63,546 nt of DNA from an uncultured Sediminibacterium sp. (lineage in GTDB: Bacteria; Bacteroidota; Bacteroidia; Chitinophagales; Chitinophagaceae): the NCBI GenBank assembly GCA_937911175.1, contig CALDSE010000063.1, forward strand, positions 1-63,546, given 5' to 3'. This document shows positions 16,702 to 26,166 of this stretch, piece by piece (positions within the stretch are counted from its first letter, which is position 1; the number at the start of each line of letters is the position of its first letter). The translations under genes and the position numbers were made by a program. The notes beneath the pieces were generated by a model. It worked only from the letters and a program-made list of their open reading frames with translations, was not told the origin of the DNA and did no database searches.

Positions 16702-19121
16702 TTCTTCTTTGGTGGGAAGAGCGCTTTTGGTTTTGCCCCTTCTTTATTGGCCTTTGTATCTTTAGATTTAGTATCCTTCGAATTATTTTTTATGGGAGGC
16801 GTAGTTTTATTAGGAGCTGTATTTTTTACAGGGCTCGCAATTTCAGCATCGGGTAGGGTATAATCCGATTCAGCTTTAATATCTTCTGTATTAATAATAT
16901 CATCCATACCTTCTAAACCTGTACTATCTTTTGAAATAAAATCTATATTGAAGTCGTTGAGCATACTGGATGGTCTTTCAAAGCTTGCATTCGCATCTAA
17001 ATTACATGCAGGATCTGCGGCTACCTTACTCATAAAATTCGCCCAGATAGGTAAAGAAGCGTGTGCACCTTGCCCAAAATAATTATCTGAGAATCTTATA
17101 TAACGGTCGTCACATCCCACCCAAGCGCCTGCTAATAATTGTGGAGTATAGCCCATAAACCATAAATCGCTATTGTCATTGGTGGTTCCTGTTTTACCTG
17201 CAATTGATTGTGTTGGAACAGCATAAGAATACATACTTCTTCCCGTTCCTTTCTGTATCACGCCTTGCATCATACTTACAACAGAATAGGCCGTTTCTTC
17301 TTTAATCACTTTTCTTCTTTGAGGAGAATAGCTTTCAAGTACATTGCCGTTTTTATCTTCAATTCTATTGATAAAAAAAGGCTGTGCATTATAACCAGCT
17401 CCTGGGAACATGGTATAGGCTTGTACCATTTCAAAGAGTGAAATTTCAACGGCGCCTAAAGCAATAGATGGATAGGGTTGTATATCGGATTTAATATTGC
17501 ACTTTTTCAAGTACTCCACAAATTGTTTAGCAGCTTCATTGCTATTGCCATTAATTTGTTTCATGATAAAGGCCGAGGAACAGTTTCTAGATTCCGCTAA
17601 AGCCTGTGCCATAGGAATAGACTGGAAAGTACAGGTTTTAGGAGTATTAGGCACCATGCCATAACCATCAAAATTTTGTTGTACGTCTTGTACAATGGTA
17701 TTGGGTGTAAAGCCCGCTTCTTCAATGGCTAATGAATACAACAAGGGTTTAATGGTAGAACCCACCTGTCTTTTAGTATTTATATTTACGTGATCGTATT
17801 TGAATGTTTTGAAATCTACACCACCTACCCAGGCTTTCACTTCTCCAGTGAAAGGGTCCACCGCTAAAAATCCGGTTTGTAAAGTTTGCTTATGATACTT
17901 TAAAGAATCATAAGGGGTCATAATGGTATCAATAAAACGGTTTTTATTCCATGCAAAAATGCGCATGGGTAAGGGCTCGTTGAAAGTTTTTCTAATCGCT
18001 TCCTCTTCCATGTCTTCTTTTTTCAAACTCTTCCATCTGTCGGTTTGTTTTACCGCAAGCTCTAGTTGGGCGCTAAACTCTTTCCAAATAGTACCCGATT
18101 TTATATTGGCTTGTTGATTGAATTGTTTTTGTAAATAGGACATGTGCTGGGCTACTGCTTGTTCTGCATACAATTGCATTCTAGGGTTAATGGTGGTATA
18201 AATTTTTAGACCATCGCGGTATAAATCGTAAGGGTCGCCATTATTTTTTTTATGCTCTTTGCACCATTTTTTCATGTACTCTCCTAAAGTCATTCTGAAA
18301 TAGGGGCCAAGGCCATTGTTTTGATCTAGCTTTTTAAAATTAGTGGCAATGGGTAAATTTCTAAGTTCTTCTGCCTGGTCTTGGCTAATATATTTTTGCC
18401 CTGCCATTCTACTTATTACTAAGTTTCTTCTTTCTAAGGCCAACTTAGGATTTCTATTAGGATTGTATTTGGTAGGCGCGTTAATCATGCCTATTAATAA
18501 AGCCGCTTCTTCTACAGTTAGACGGTCGGGCTCTTTTTGGAAAAAAGTTCTAGAAGCATTGCTTACACCAAACACATTTTCACTAAAGGGAACGGTATTT
18601 AAATAAAGGGTAATAATTTCTTGTTTGGTAAAATTGCGTTCAAGTTTAATGGCAATAATACTTTCTTTTATTTTTTGAATAACACGAAGTAATTTGTTTT
18701 TAGTGCCCCAGTTGTCGGTAAATAAATTTTTAGCCGTTTGCATGGTAATGGTAGAGGCACCGCCTTGGCTACCTAGAAAGGCAATGGCTCTTATAAGGCC
18801 TTCTCCATCTACTCCATAGTGGTCGTAAAATCTTTTATCTTCTGTAGCTACTAATGCTTGTAGCAAATAGGGGCTAATATCTCTATACTTAACGGTAATA
18901 CGGTCCTCTAAATAAAACTTACCCATGGGCGTCCCATCTTGTGCATACACTTGACTGGCTAAGGATGCAGTAGGGTTTTCAATATCATCTAAGTCGGGCA
19001 TATCGCCAATCCATCCCCAGTTCAACATCAAAATAAATAATAAAAATACGCCAGCAGAAATAAAATAGTATTTCCAAAAAAGGCGCACCCAACTTTTAGG
19101 TTTTTTTGAATCTTGACTCAC
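16698..19121 (-). CDS. Class A penicillin-binding protein (PBP1A-type)
   Basis: 807-residue bifunctional peptidoglycan synthase. A single membrane anchor at about 14-36 is followed by the GT51 glycosyltransferase (ATEDKRFYDHYGVD, GGASTITMQTAKNLF, ERNFTKQEIITLYLN) and the transpeptidase: SxxK in GSTIKPLL, SRN and KTGTTNDNSD. The last 70 residues are a Lys/Pro/Thr/Asn-rich tail. It lies 11 bases after the PorW-like gene, so the two are probably one transcript; this joins wall synthesis and type IX secretion genes. Confidence 0.93.
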   Translation of the reverse strand: MSQDSKKPKSWVRLFWKYYFISAGVFLLFILMLNWGWIGDMPDLDDIENPTASLASQVYAQDGTPMGKFYLEDRITVKYRDISPYLLQALVATEDKRFYDHYGVDGEGLIRAIAFLGSQGGASTITMQTAKNLFTDNWGTKNKLLRVIQKIKESIIAIKLERNFTKQEIITLYLNTVPFSENVFGVSNASRTFFQKEPDRLTVEEAALLIGMINAPTKYNPNRNPKLALERRNLVISRMAGQKYISQDQAEELRNLPIATNFKKLDQNNGLGPYFRMTLGEYMKKWCKEHKKNNGDPYDLYRDGLKIYTTINPRMQLYAEQAVAQHMSYLQKQFNQQANIKSGTIWKEFSAQLELAVKQTDRWKSLKKEDMEEEAIRKTFNEPLPMRIFAWNKNRFIDTIMTPYDSLKYHKQTLQTGFLAVDPFTGEVKAWVGGVDFKTFKYDHVNINTKRQVGSTIKPLLYSLAIEEAGFTPNTIVQDVQQNFDGYGMVPNTPKTCTFQSIPMAQALAESRNCSSAFIMKQINGNSNEAAKQFVEYLKKCNIKSDIQPYPSIALGAVEISLFEMVQAYTMFPGAGYNAQPFFINRIEDKNGNVLESYSPQRRKVIKEETAYSVVSMMQGVIQKGTGRSMYSYAVPTQSIAGKTGTTNDNSDLWFMGYTPQLLAGAWVGCDDRYIRFSDNYFGQGAHASLPIWANFMSKVAADPACNLDANASFERPSSMLNDFNIDFISKDSTGLEGMDDIINTEDIKAESDYTLPDAEIASPVKNTAPNKTTPPIKNNSKDTKSKDTKANKEGAKPKALFPPKKN

Positions 19122-19132
19122 TACTATTTTAA

Positions 19133-22100
19133 TTAAGGTTTATAAATATTTTTAAACATATACTGCTGATATTGTTTTAAATCGGCTTCGTCTTTTATTA
19201 ACAGTATATTGGATTTGCTTAATAAGTATATTTCATATTGTTTGGAGGGTACAAATGATATAATTTCAGTACTTAATCTTGGCTTCACTTTATTGATATA
19301 ATTTTTAGCATCAAGGTTGTTTACGAAGGGTCCAATCCAAACAATATAGCTATTCTCATTAAACTGTATGTAAGTTACATTTAATTTTTGTTTTATAAAT
19401 TCATCATTATTCAAATAGGTAAAGGCTGTTTGCATTTCCTTGACAAAAGTGGCACTCACTTTTTGGGTGGCAAAAGCAATATAATACTGCTCGCTACTAT
19501 CATTGGTGAATGGGAGGGCTGTTATTATGGGTATAGTAGCTATTTGTTTAGTAGTGGTGGTGTCCTTTACATTAGGGTTGTCCTTTACATTAGGGTTGTC
19601 ATTTTTAATAGGGTTGTCTTTTTTATTGGACTTGCTAATAGCTGCCGTATTGACTAGCGCAATTGTATCTAGTATTTCTTTGCTAAGGTTTAAATTAGTT
19701 AAATAAGATTCTGTTTGTTTTCTATTTTTTAACTCTTCTAGAATATTTTTTGCCCTGTCTCTTATTTTTTCATTGGTGTTCTGAAGTACAATAGAATCTA
19801 ATAATACTATTGCTATACTATCCATTCTTTGTTGTGCATACATTTTTACTTGAATAAACTTAAAGGGGGTATACCATTTTGTTCTTCTTAAATCTGTATT
19901 TAATTGATTGGATAAAGCTGCTAAACTTTCCCAATTACCAATTTGGGATAAAAAGTAGGCTTCTTTATAATCATTCAGTACATCAGCTTCTTTTTTCTGT
20001 TTTAAGCTGCTTTCTTTTTTCTTTGTGACATAAAAACCTCTTGGAAATCTATCTTCTACTATTTTGATAATACTATCCGACTTTTCGTTTAAATTTTCAT
20101 GTAGGTAATGGCTTGCTAAATCCAACATAGCTCTTTCGGTAATGGCAGTATCAATATTATTGGCAATTACTTTAGTATAAAGGGGATAGGCTCTTTCAAA
20201 ATCGTTCAACTCTAGTAAAAAAGTTTGGGCATTCGCTAAAGCTGCTTTATTCCAATCTTGTTTAGATTTTATATAAGAACTGCCATCTGTAATCATTTCA
20301 TAACTATTTCCCTTTTCATCTGCTTTTGAATTTTCTTTTTCATCTTTGGACAGGCTCCTATTTTGCAAAGAGTCCTTACTTGTATTATTTTGAAAGCCAG
20401 TACTTGTTGCATCCTGATTGCTTAAGCTGCTGGGTGCATTCATTAGGCTTGTTTTTCTTCTCCAACTATCCACATTGGGTCTTGGCCCCCATTTCTGTGT
20501 AAAGTTTTGTTTGCCTTGTACTAATACAGACCTATTATCAAAGTAAAAATCACTATTACTATTATTACTAAAACTATTATTGTTATTAAGGCTACTAAAA
20601 TTATTTATAGCATCATTATCTTGTTGGCTATTTTTGTTCGAATTAGGCGTTTTATCTAAAAAAATATCTTTTAAAAATTCATTTTCAATTTTGGTTCTTT
20701 TTTGCCATAATTTAAAATAGGCTTCTTGATTGGATGGGTTTAGTTGGTATATGTATTGTAGGGTATCTTGAGCTTCTACTATTTTTTCATTAGTGCTAAT
20801 AGTGCTTAACCATTTTTTTCTGGCTTGAATGGTTTCGTAGTTAGGGTTTGTTTTTAATACAATACTTACACTATCATATGCAAGTTTAGCGGTACTATAG
20901 TGGTTGTTTGAATAGTTGATATCCCCTAATAATTCAAAAGCTTTTTGTTTTTGTTTTAGGTTGCTTCTATTTTTTTTGATAGATTGAATTAACCAGTCGT
21001 TGGCTTTTGTGTAAGCATTGTTTTGAATGGCTAATTTTGCCATCTCAAAATAAATGATATCGGCATAAGGTTTATACTTATCTCTTTTTATCATTTTCTC
21101 AAGTGAGTAGGCGAGTTCTTCCCAGGCATTGTTTGCGTTTTTGGCATCATAGCTAATCATACTAATTTTTGCATAGACGCTAATAATTGGGTTCACTGCA
21201 TTTTGATTCGCTTTTTTAAACCAAGGATAGGCTTTATCCCACTTATCTGCCTTCTGCCATAACTGTCCTATTAAATAGTACCATCTTGTTTTTGCTGCAT
21301 CATCAGGTGCATTGTTTATACCTTTTTCAAGGGCAGCCGCTGCTTTATCATACATTTCCATTTGATAATAGCCATAAGCAAGCTGTTCATTTAAAAAGGG
21401 GTATAGTCTTTTAGGGAAAATGGCATCGGCTTCTAATAGTTGTAATAAACTAATGCCCTCATTCCACTCTTCTTTTTCAATATAATTTCTTGCTTGCCAA
21501 ATCATACTTTCGTTACGTACATTTAAATTTTCGAAAAAGCGATTATTCTCTGCTGTGGCAATGCTAAATTTACCTTTGGTATTTCTTAGATTACTTCCAA
21601 TGGGCAAGTCCATTCCATCTTGTTTTTCATCGAACGAGTAGTTAATAAATTGGAGTATACTGCCGGCTGTATCAAAGTCTTTATGAAATAAATAAGCCTT
21701 GGCTAAAAGTAAATAAGCGTCATCTACCCAATTGCTTCTTAAATCGTGTAATACAATATTGGCATTACACCTATAAATTATGGAGTCGATACTATTTTTA
21801 GAGGTAGCACTTAAATCGTAATCATAAAAACTAATTAAGGTAGTATAGTCATCGACATATTCATTTCTAGCTTTTAAAATGTTTCCATTCAATTCTTCTT
21901 CTGCATTAAATAAAAAATTAAACTGAGAAACTGTATTTTGATAAGCTCTTCGGCCTAAAGTATATTTTGTATTAAGCAGGCGTTCATAGGGCAGGGGTTT
22001 TTCAATTTCCTGAGGGATTACTTTGCCTACTATTTTATTAGCCTTATCATTCGCAGCCCCCTTTAATTTATTGACCTTATTTAAAATAAAATCGTTTGCT

Positions 22101-22318
22101 TTTTTTTGAGTGCTATCTAAAATACTATTGGCTTTTTTGATAAGCTTACTATTATTAATATCTAGTAAGGAACTACTTGTATCTGTTTTTTGCTGGGGGC
22201 TGTCTTGTATTTTTTTAGTGCTGCTTTGTGCATTTGCTTGTAAGCAAAATTGGCTAAGGATGCAGATGGCCCAAAACCAATTCGTAGAAAATTTATAAGG
22301 GGCTTTTGTATGCTGCAT
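19133..22318 (-). CDS. porW: PorW/SprE-like TPR protein of type IX secretion
   Basis: 1061 residues. Signal sequence near residues 12-31 (CILSQFCLQANAQ), then many TPR-like helical repeats (about 150-560 and 690-880), broken by an Asn/Ser-rich stretch (around NNFSSLNNNNSFSNNSNS), a charged repeat (KDNPNV units) and a C-terminal SPOR-like domain (YYIAFATQKVSATFVKEMQ, YIVWIGPFV). This layout matches PorW of Porphyromonas and SprE of Flavobacterium, needed for type IX secretion and gliding. Upstream of and probably co-transcribed with the PBP. Identity rests on architecture and on nearby porQ. Confidence 0.78.
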   Translation of the reverse strand: MQHTKAPYKFSTNWFWAICILSQFCLQANAQSSTKKIQDSPQQKTDTSSSLLDINNSKLIKKANSILDSTQKKANDFILNKVNKLKGAANDKANKIVGKVIPQEIEKPLPYERLLNTKYTLGRRAYQNTVSQFNFLFNAEEELNGNILKARNEYVDDYTTLISFYDYDLSATSKNSIDSIIYRCNANIVLHDLRSNWVDDAYLLLAKAYLFHKDFDTAGSILQFINYSFDEKQDGMDLPIGSNLRNTKGKFSIATAENNRFFENLNVRNESMIWQARNYIEKEEWNEGISLLQLLEADAIFPKRLYPFLNEQLAYGYYQMEMYDKAAAALEKGINNAPDDAAKTRWYYLIGQLWQKADKWDKAYPWFKKANQNAVNPIISVYAKISMISYDAKNANNAWEELAYSLEKMIKRDKYKPYADIIYFEMAKLAIQNNAYTKANDWLIQSIKKNRSNLKQKQKAFELLGDINYSNNHYSTAKLAYDSVSIVLKTNPNYETIQARKKWLSTISTNEKIVEAQDTLQYIYQLNPSNQEAYFKLWQKRTKIENEFLKDIFLDKTPNSNKNSQQDNDAINNFSSLNNNNSFSNNSNSDFYFDNRSVLVQGKQNFTQKWGPRPNVDSWRRKTSLMNAPSSLSNQDATSTGFQNNTSKDSLQNRSLSKDEKENSKADEKGNSYEMITDGSSYIKSKQDWNKAALANAQTFLLELNDFERAYPLYTKVIANNIDTAITERAMLDLASHYLHENLNEKSDSIIKIVEDRFPRGFYVTKKKESSLKQKKEADVLNDYKEAYFLSQIGNWESLAALSNQLNTDLRRTKWYTPFKFIQVKMYAQQRMDSIAIVLLDSIVLQNTNEKIRDRAKNILEELKNRKQTESYLTNLNLSKEILDTIALVNTAAISKSNKKDNPIKNDNPNVKDNPNVKDTTTTKQIATIPIITALPFTNDSSEQYYIAFATQKVSATFVKEMQTAFTYLNNDEFIKQKLNVTYIQFNENSYIVWIGPFVNNLDAKNYINKVKPRLSTEIISFVPSKQYEIYLLSKSNILLIKDEADLKQYQQYMFKNIYKP
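19563..19616. repeat. 18-base tandem repeat inside porW
   Basis: TCCTTTACATTAGGGTTG occurs twice in tandem (19563-19580, 19581-19598), with a third degenerate unit (19599-19616). The period is a multiple of three, encoding the hexapeptide KDNPNV and variants, so unit gain or loss keeps the frame. Confidence 0.85.
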
Positions 22319-22411
22319 AAAAGGGTTAAAATCGCCTTAAAAATACATTTATTTCCTATTATTCTCTTAAAAAAATGGAATAGGTTGTATCTTTAACAAG
22401 CACACTGCTTT

Positions 22412-22807
22412 ATGCCAAAATTAGATATCAATAATACTTTCAAAAGAACCAGTAATACTTACCGATTAGTGGTCATGAACGACGACACCTTTGATGAAGT
22501 AGTAGCGTTTAGATTGTCTAGAAAATCGGTTTATATTGGTTTCAGTATTAGTTTTATTTTACTTGTTGGTTTAACTATTGCCCTAATTGCTTTTACGCCT
22601 CTTAAATATTATATCCCAGGCTATGGCACCAAAGAAAGTAGAACGGCTTTGCAACTATTAAAAATTAGAACCGATTCCTTAGAGCAGTCCATTCATTATA
22701 AAGAACAATATCTAGAAGGTATAAAAAAAGTATTGTCTGAAGGCAATCCTAAACAATTAGACACTTTGCCTTTGGTATTACCAGATAGCAAACAATCTTT
22801 TGATTAA
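22412..22807 (+). CDS. Membrane-anchored coiled-coil protein (N-domain of Bacteroidota M23 proteins)
   Basis: 131 residues: cytoplasmic part ending YRLVVMNDDTFDEVVAFRL, one membrane helix at about 46-70, the motif LKYYIPGYG, then a short coiled coil. The pattern resembles the N-terminal part of Bacteroidota M23 (LytM) metallopeptidases (YRLVVLNE..., EYIPGY), but no peptidase domain follows; the stop overlaps the AtpZ start (TAATG). Divergent from porW. Perhaps a wall or division-associated scaffold; function unknown. Confidence 0.7.
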   Translation: MPKLDINNTFKRTSNTYRLVVMNDDTFDEVVAFRLSRKSVYIGFSISFILLVGLTIALIAFTPLKYYIPGYGTKESRTALQLLKIRTDSLEQSIHYKEQYLEGIKKVLSEGNPKQLDTLPLVLPDSKQSFD

Positions 22808-23034
22808 TGGCATCTCCCTCTTCCCATAATAATAAAGAGAATCCGGTGAATAGCTTAGCCAAATATGCTGGTCTAGGAACGCAAATTATAGCGGGTCTAT
22901 TAATTAGCTTGTATTTAGGAAAGAAGATAGACAATTACTTTACTTGGCATAACCGAGCTGCCTGGATTTTACCTTCATTTTTCATTTTATTTACGCTGGT
23001 GATGGTTGTGAGAGATACACAACAAAAAAAATAG
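22807..23034 (+). CDS. AtpZ/AtpI family protein
   Basis: 75 residues with two membrane helices (TQIIAGLLISLYLGKKID and AAWILPSFFILFTLVMVV) separated by a short loop, the AtpZ/AtpI pattern. In other bacteria these proteins aid F-type ATP synthase assembly or Mg2+ handling. Overlaps the upstream stop codon, so translation is coupled. No ATP synthase subunit genes follow here. Confidence 0.82.
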   Translation: MASPSSHNNKENPVNSLAKYAGLGTQIIAGLLISLYLGKKIDNYFTWHNRAAWILPSFFILFTLVMVVRDTQQKK

Positions 23035-23088
23035 GTATAACATAAAATAATTTAAACATCATCATCTCTATTCATCAAAATATCCTTT

Positions 23089-23460
23089 ATGTTTTTTAAA
23101 AAGAATCTTACTGCCTTTGTATTATTTATGGTGGTCTTGGTGGCAGGTCAAACAATTATATTCAATGGTTTTTATGTACCTGTTAAAATTAATTTTGTAC
23201 TAACGGTGAATATGATGTTGTTTGCAATGGTATATTTAAATTATATAAGACTGCAAAGAGTAGATAAGGCCAACCCCAATGCCTTAATTAGATCTGTGCT
23301 ATTAGGAACGCTGTTTAAACTAATTGTATTTGCAGGCGCTGCCTTAACCTATGTGAAACAGGCTAAAGAACCAGTAGGGTATCCAACTCTACTAGCTAGC
23401 ATGGCATTGTACTTGGCTTATACCTGGCTTGAAATTAAAGAAGCAGTAAGTAAAAAATAA
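23089..23460 (+). CDS. Four-helix membrane protein, AtpI-like position
   Basis: 123 residues, mostly membrane: helices at about 7-28, 33-53, 67-88 and 96-115. In Bacteroidota a protein of this kind commonly sits between atpZ and atpB and is thought to be AtpI-related. Here atpB is missing and a SprT-like gene follows by 26 bases. The call rests on topology and position more than on motifs. Confidence 0.6.
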   Translation: MFFKKNLTAFVLFMVVLVAGQTIIFNGFYVPVKINFVLTVNMMLFAMVYLNYIRLQRVDKANPNALIRSVLLGTLFKLIVFAGAALTYVKQAKEPVGYPTLLASMALYLAYTWLEIKEAVSKK

Positions 23461-23486
23461 TCATCTATTTTTAATTCATTATTATT

Positions 23487-24107
23487 TTGGCAAAAGTTGA
23501 ACATCCTTTACATGCTTTAAATACCTATTTGCCAGAAGGGGCTTTTGAGCCAGTGATTCAACTTATTAATCACTATAAAGTTCATCTGACTGTAACAAGA
23601 GAAAGAAAATCGGTATTAGGCGATTATAGGCATGCCGCTATGGGGGCCAATCATAAAATATCGGTGAATGGAAATTTAAATAAGTATGAATTTCTAATTA
23701 CTTTATTACATGAGCTAGCGCATTTACTTTGTTTTGAACAATACAGAAATAGGGTGGAGGCCCATGGTAAAGAATGGAAGGCTATTTATGGGCAATTATT
23801 AGCTCAGTTTATTCAATTAGCAATTTTCCCGGATGATATTCGCAAGAGTTTACAAAAAACTTTACTAAACCCCGCTGCCACTGCCAATGGTGAAACTGCT
23901 TTGCTCTTGGTACTTCGCAAATACAATCCAGTGCAAAAAGAGGGAGTGGTAACACTGGCGCATCTTGCAGATGGAACCTTGTTTATGGAAACAAAAGGCA
24001 GGACTTTTAGAAAAATAAAATTAAGACGCAAACGTATTGAATGTATTGAAGTGGCTACAGGAAATATTTATTTATTCAGCGCCCTTACAGAAGTAAAAAT
24101 AGTGTAA
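23487..24107 (+). CDS. SprT-like zinc metalloprotein
   Basis: 206 residues. The HExxH-type zinc site is HELAHLLCFEQ near residue 76, with a further His in RVEAHGKEWKAIY, matching SprT-like domains (related to SPRTN proteases). The C-terminal 70 residues form a small beta-rich domain (TLFMETKGRTFRKIKLRRKRIECIEV). Start is TTG at 23487: TAA lies five codons upstream in frame, and the next ATG is inside the domain. Substrate unknown. Confidence 0.85.
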   Translation: MAKVEHPLHALNTYLPEGAFEPVIQLINHYKVHLTVTRERKSVLGDYRHAAMGANHKISVNGNLNKYEFLITLLHELAHLLCFEQYRNRVEAHGKEWKAIYGQLLAQFIQLAIFPDDIRKSLQKTLLNPAATANGETALLLVLRKYNPVQKEGVVTLAHLADGTLFMETKGRTFRKIKLRRKRIECIEVATGNIYLFSALTEVKIV

Positions 24108-24125
24108 ATAAAAAATATATAAAAC

Positions 24126-25337
24126 CTAAGCCACAGCTTGTTTCACCAAAGCTGCTGCTTCGCTTAATTGAATAGCAGACTGTACTTTCAATCCACTCTC
24201 GTCTATTAATTTTTTAGCTTCTACTGCATTGGTTCCTTGTAAACGAACAATGATAGGGATATTAATATTGCCTAATTTATTAAAGGCTTCAATCACACCC
24301 GCTGCAACACGGTCGCAACGAACAATACCGCCGAATATATTAATAAGAATTGCTTTTACATTTGGGTCTTTCAAGATAATTCTGAATCCAGCCTCAACTG
24401 TTTGTGCATTGGCAGAACCACCCACGTCTAAGAAGTTGGCAGGCTCGCCACCACTTAATTTAATCATATCCATGGTCGCCATAGCTAAACCAGCTCCGTT
24501 CACCATACAACCCACATTGCCATCTAATTTCACAAAGTTTAAATTGTATTCACCTGCTTCTACTTCTGTTGGATCTTCTTCAGATACATCGCGCATAGCT
24601 AATAAATCAGGATGACGCATTAAGGCGCTATCGTCAATATTCATTTTGCAATCTACTGCAATGATTCTGTCATCAGAAGTTTTGAATAAAGGGTTTATCT
24701 CTAACATGCCACAATCTAAACCAACATAAGCGTTGTATAAATTAGTGACAAACTTTACGCAGCTTTTAAGAGCATCACCACTTAAACCTAAGTTAAATGC
24801 AATTTTTCTTGCTTGAAAACCTTGCAAGCCACCACCTGGGTGTATCCACTCTTTAAATATTTTTTCTGGAGTATTATGTGCTACTTCTTCAATATCCATT
24901 CCACCCTCGGTGCTATACATTACTACATTCATGCCTTTAGCACGATCCAATAAAATAGAAAGGTAAAATTCTTTAGTAGGCTGAGGGCCTTCATAATAAA
25001 CGTCTTGTGCAATTAAAATTTTAGAAACTAATTTACCAGCAGGGCCAGTTTGAATAGTCACTAAAGTACCCCCTAAGATATTCTTTGCAAATGTTTCAAT
25101 ATCTAAAGCAGATTTACCTACAGCTACACCTCTTTGTTCTGTGCCTTCTATTTTTCCTTTACCACGACCACCTGCATGAATTTGTGCTTTTACAACAGCA
25201 AACTTGTTTTTCGTTTCGCTGGCAATTTTATTATAGGCTTCCACCGCGGCTTCCACTGTTTCAACAGCTACCCCTTCTTGAACGGGTACATTATACTTTT
25301 TAAGTAGTTCCTTAGCTTGGTATTCGTGCAAATTCAT
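24126..25337 (-). CDS. sucC: Succinate--CoA ligase, beta subunit
   Basis: 403-residue ATP-grasp subunit of succinyl-CoA synthetase (TCA cycle). Seen: MNLHEYQAKELLKKYNVPV at the start, KAQIHAGGRGKGKIEG, EINPLFKT, CKMNIDDSALMRHPD, NFLDVGGSANA and NIFGGIVRCDRVAAGV. ADP- versus GDP-specificity is not evident. The alpha subunit gene (sucD) is not in the window, so the two subunits are encoded apart. Slightly longer than the E. coli protein (388). Confidence 0.95.
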   Translation of the reverse strand: MNLHEYQAKELLKKYNVPVQEGVAVETVEAAVEAYNKIASETKNKFAVVKAQIHAGGRGKGKIEGTEQRGVAVGKSALDIETFAKNILGGTLVTIQTGPAGKLVSKILIAQDVYYEGPQPTKEFYLSILLDRAKGMNVVMYSTEGGMDIEEVAHNTPEKIFKEWIHPGGGLQGFQARKIAFNLGLSGDALKSCVKFVTNLYNAYVGLDCGMLEINPLFKTSDDRIIAVDCKMNIDDSALMRHPDLLAMRDVSEEDPTEVEAGEYNLNFVKLDGNVGCMVNGAGLAMATMDMIKLSGGEPANFLDVGGSANAQTVEAGFRIILKDPNVKAILINIFGGIVRCDRVAAGVIEAFNKLGNINIPIIVRLQGTNAVEAKKLIDESGLKVQSAIQLSEAAALVKQAVA

Positions 25338-25498
25338 AGTAAGTAAAATTTTGGCGAAGATAATAGATTATAGGCAATGATTATCCTTAAAAATATATTT
25401 TGTTGTTTAAACATTGAATTATATCTTTACTTTTTAAAAATAAGTCATAAGGATGTATTTTAGCAGAAGCAAATCCTTAATTAATCAAAAATTCATAT

Positions 25499-26080
25499 AT
25501 GAAAAAAATCATGTTTTCTTTAGTAGTTATTGCAGCTACAATTTCATTGGTTTCATTTGCGCCTAAGGCGAAAAATGCTGATGTAGTAAATTTTAAAGTT
25601 ACTGCTCAAAAAAGTAAAGTAGACTTTACAGGTTCTAAAAAAAGCGATTACCATACAGGTTATTTCCCAATCAAATCTGGCGCTGTTCAAGTAAATGGCG
25701 GTAAGTTAGTAGGAGGTAGTTTTGTAATTGATATCGCTGGTTTAAAAGTTACAGATGCTGGTGGTGGCGAGAAATTACAAGGTCATTTGATGTCTGTTGA
25801 TTTCTTCGACATTGCAAAATTAGGATTCGGTGAAGCTAGCTTTACGATTAGTTCTGTAGAATATACAAAGGCTGACAGAGCTACTATTAAAGGTGACTTA
25901 AACTTAAAAGGAATTAAAGCGCCAGTTACTTTTTCAGCTGTGATCAGAAATGCAGATGATAAAGGTTTCTTCGCTGAAGCATTTATGCCTTTTGATAGAA
26001 CTCTATTCGGTATCAACTATGGTATTGGAATGGTAGATTCTGAAGTTCAATTAGCTATTCATATTTATGGTACTAAATAA
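25499..26080 (+). CDS. YceI family periplasmic protein
   Basis: 193 residues; signal peptide about 1-22 (VVIAATISLVSFAPKAKN), then the YceI lipocalin-like barrel (VDFTGSKKSDYHTGYFPIKSG, VTDAGGGEKLQGHLMSVDFFD, IKGDLNLKGIKAPVTF, FDRTLFGINYG). The family binds isoprenoid or other hydrophobic ligands. Single gene with a strong terminator. Confidence 0.9.
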   Translation: MKKIMFSLVVIAATISLVSFAPKAKNADVVNFKVTAQKSKVDFTGSKKSDYHTGYFPIKSGAVQVNGGKLVGGSFVIDIAGLKVTDAGGGEKLQGHLMSVDFFDIAKLGFGEASFTISSVEYTKADRATIKGDLNLKGIKAPVTFSAVIRNADDKGFFAEAFMPFDRTLFGINYGIGMVDSEVQLAIHIYGTK

Positions 26081-26119
26081 TTCACTTCTTAGAATTATTT
26101 GAAACTTTAATAAGATATA

Positions 26120-26153
26120 AAAAAAGCCCCACGAGAAATCGTGGGGCTTTTTG
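26120..26153. terminator. Bidirectional terminator
   Basis: Perfect stem AAAAGCCCCACGA / TCGTGGGGCTTTT with a GAAA-type loop, between the converging YceI and DinB genes. Confidence 0.88.
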
Positions 26154-26166
26154 CTTATCGTTAATT

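Noticed and set aside
19563..19616. CRISPR-like repeat
   Set aside because: Units are contiguous without spacers and are in frame within porW.
22805..23034. Frameshift separating an M23 anchor from its peptidase domain
   Set aside because: The sequence after the stop encodes AtpZ at once; no LytM zinc motifs were seen in any frame nearby.
24229..24615. 128-codon open frame on the plus strand
   Set aside because: Lies wholly antisense within sucC, whose protein has all family motifs; composition is that of a shadow frame.
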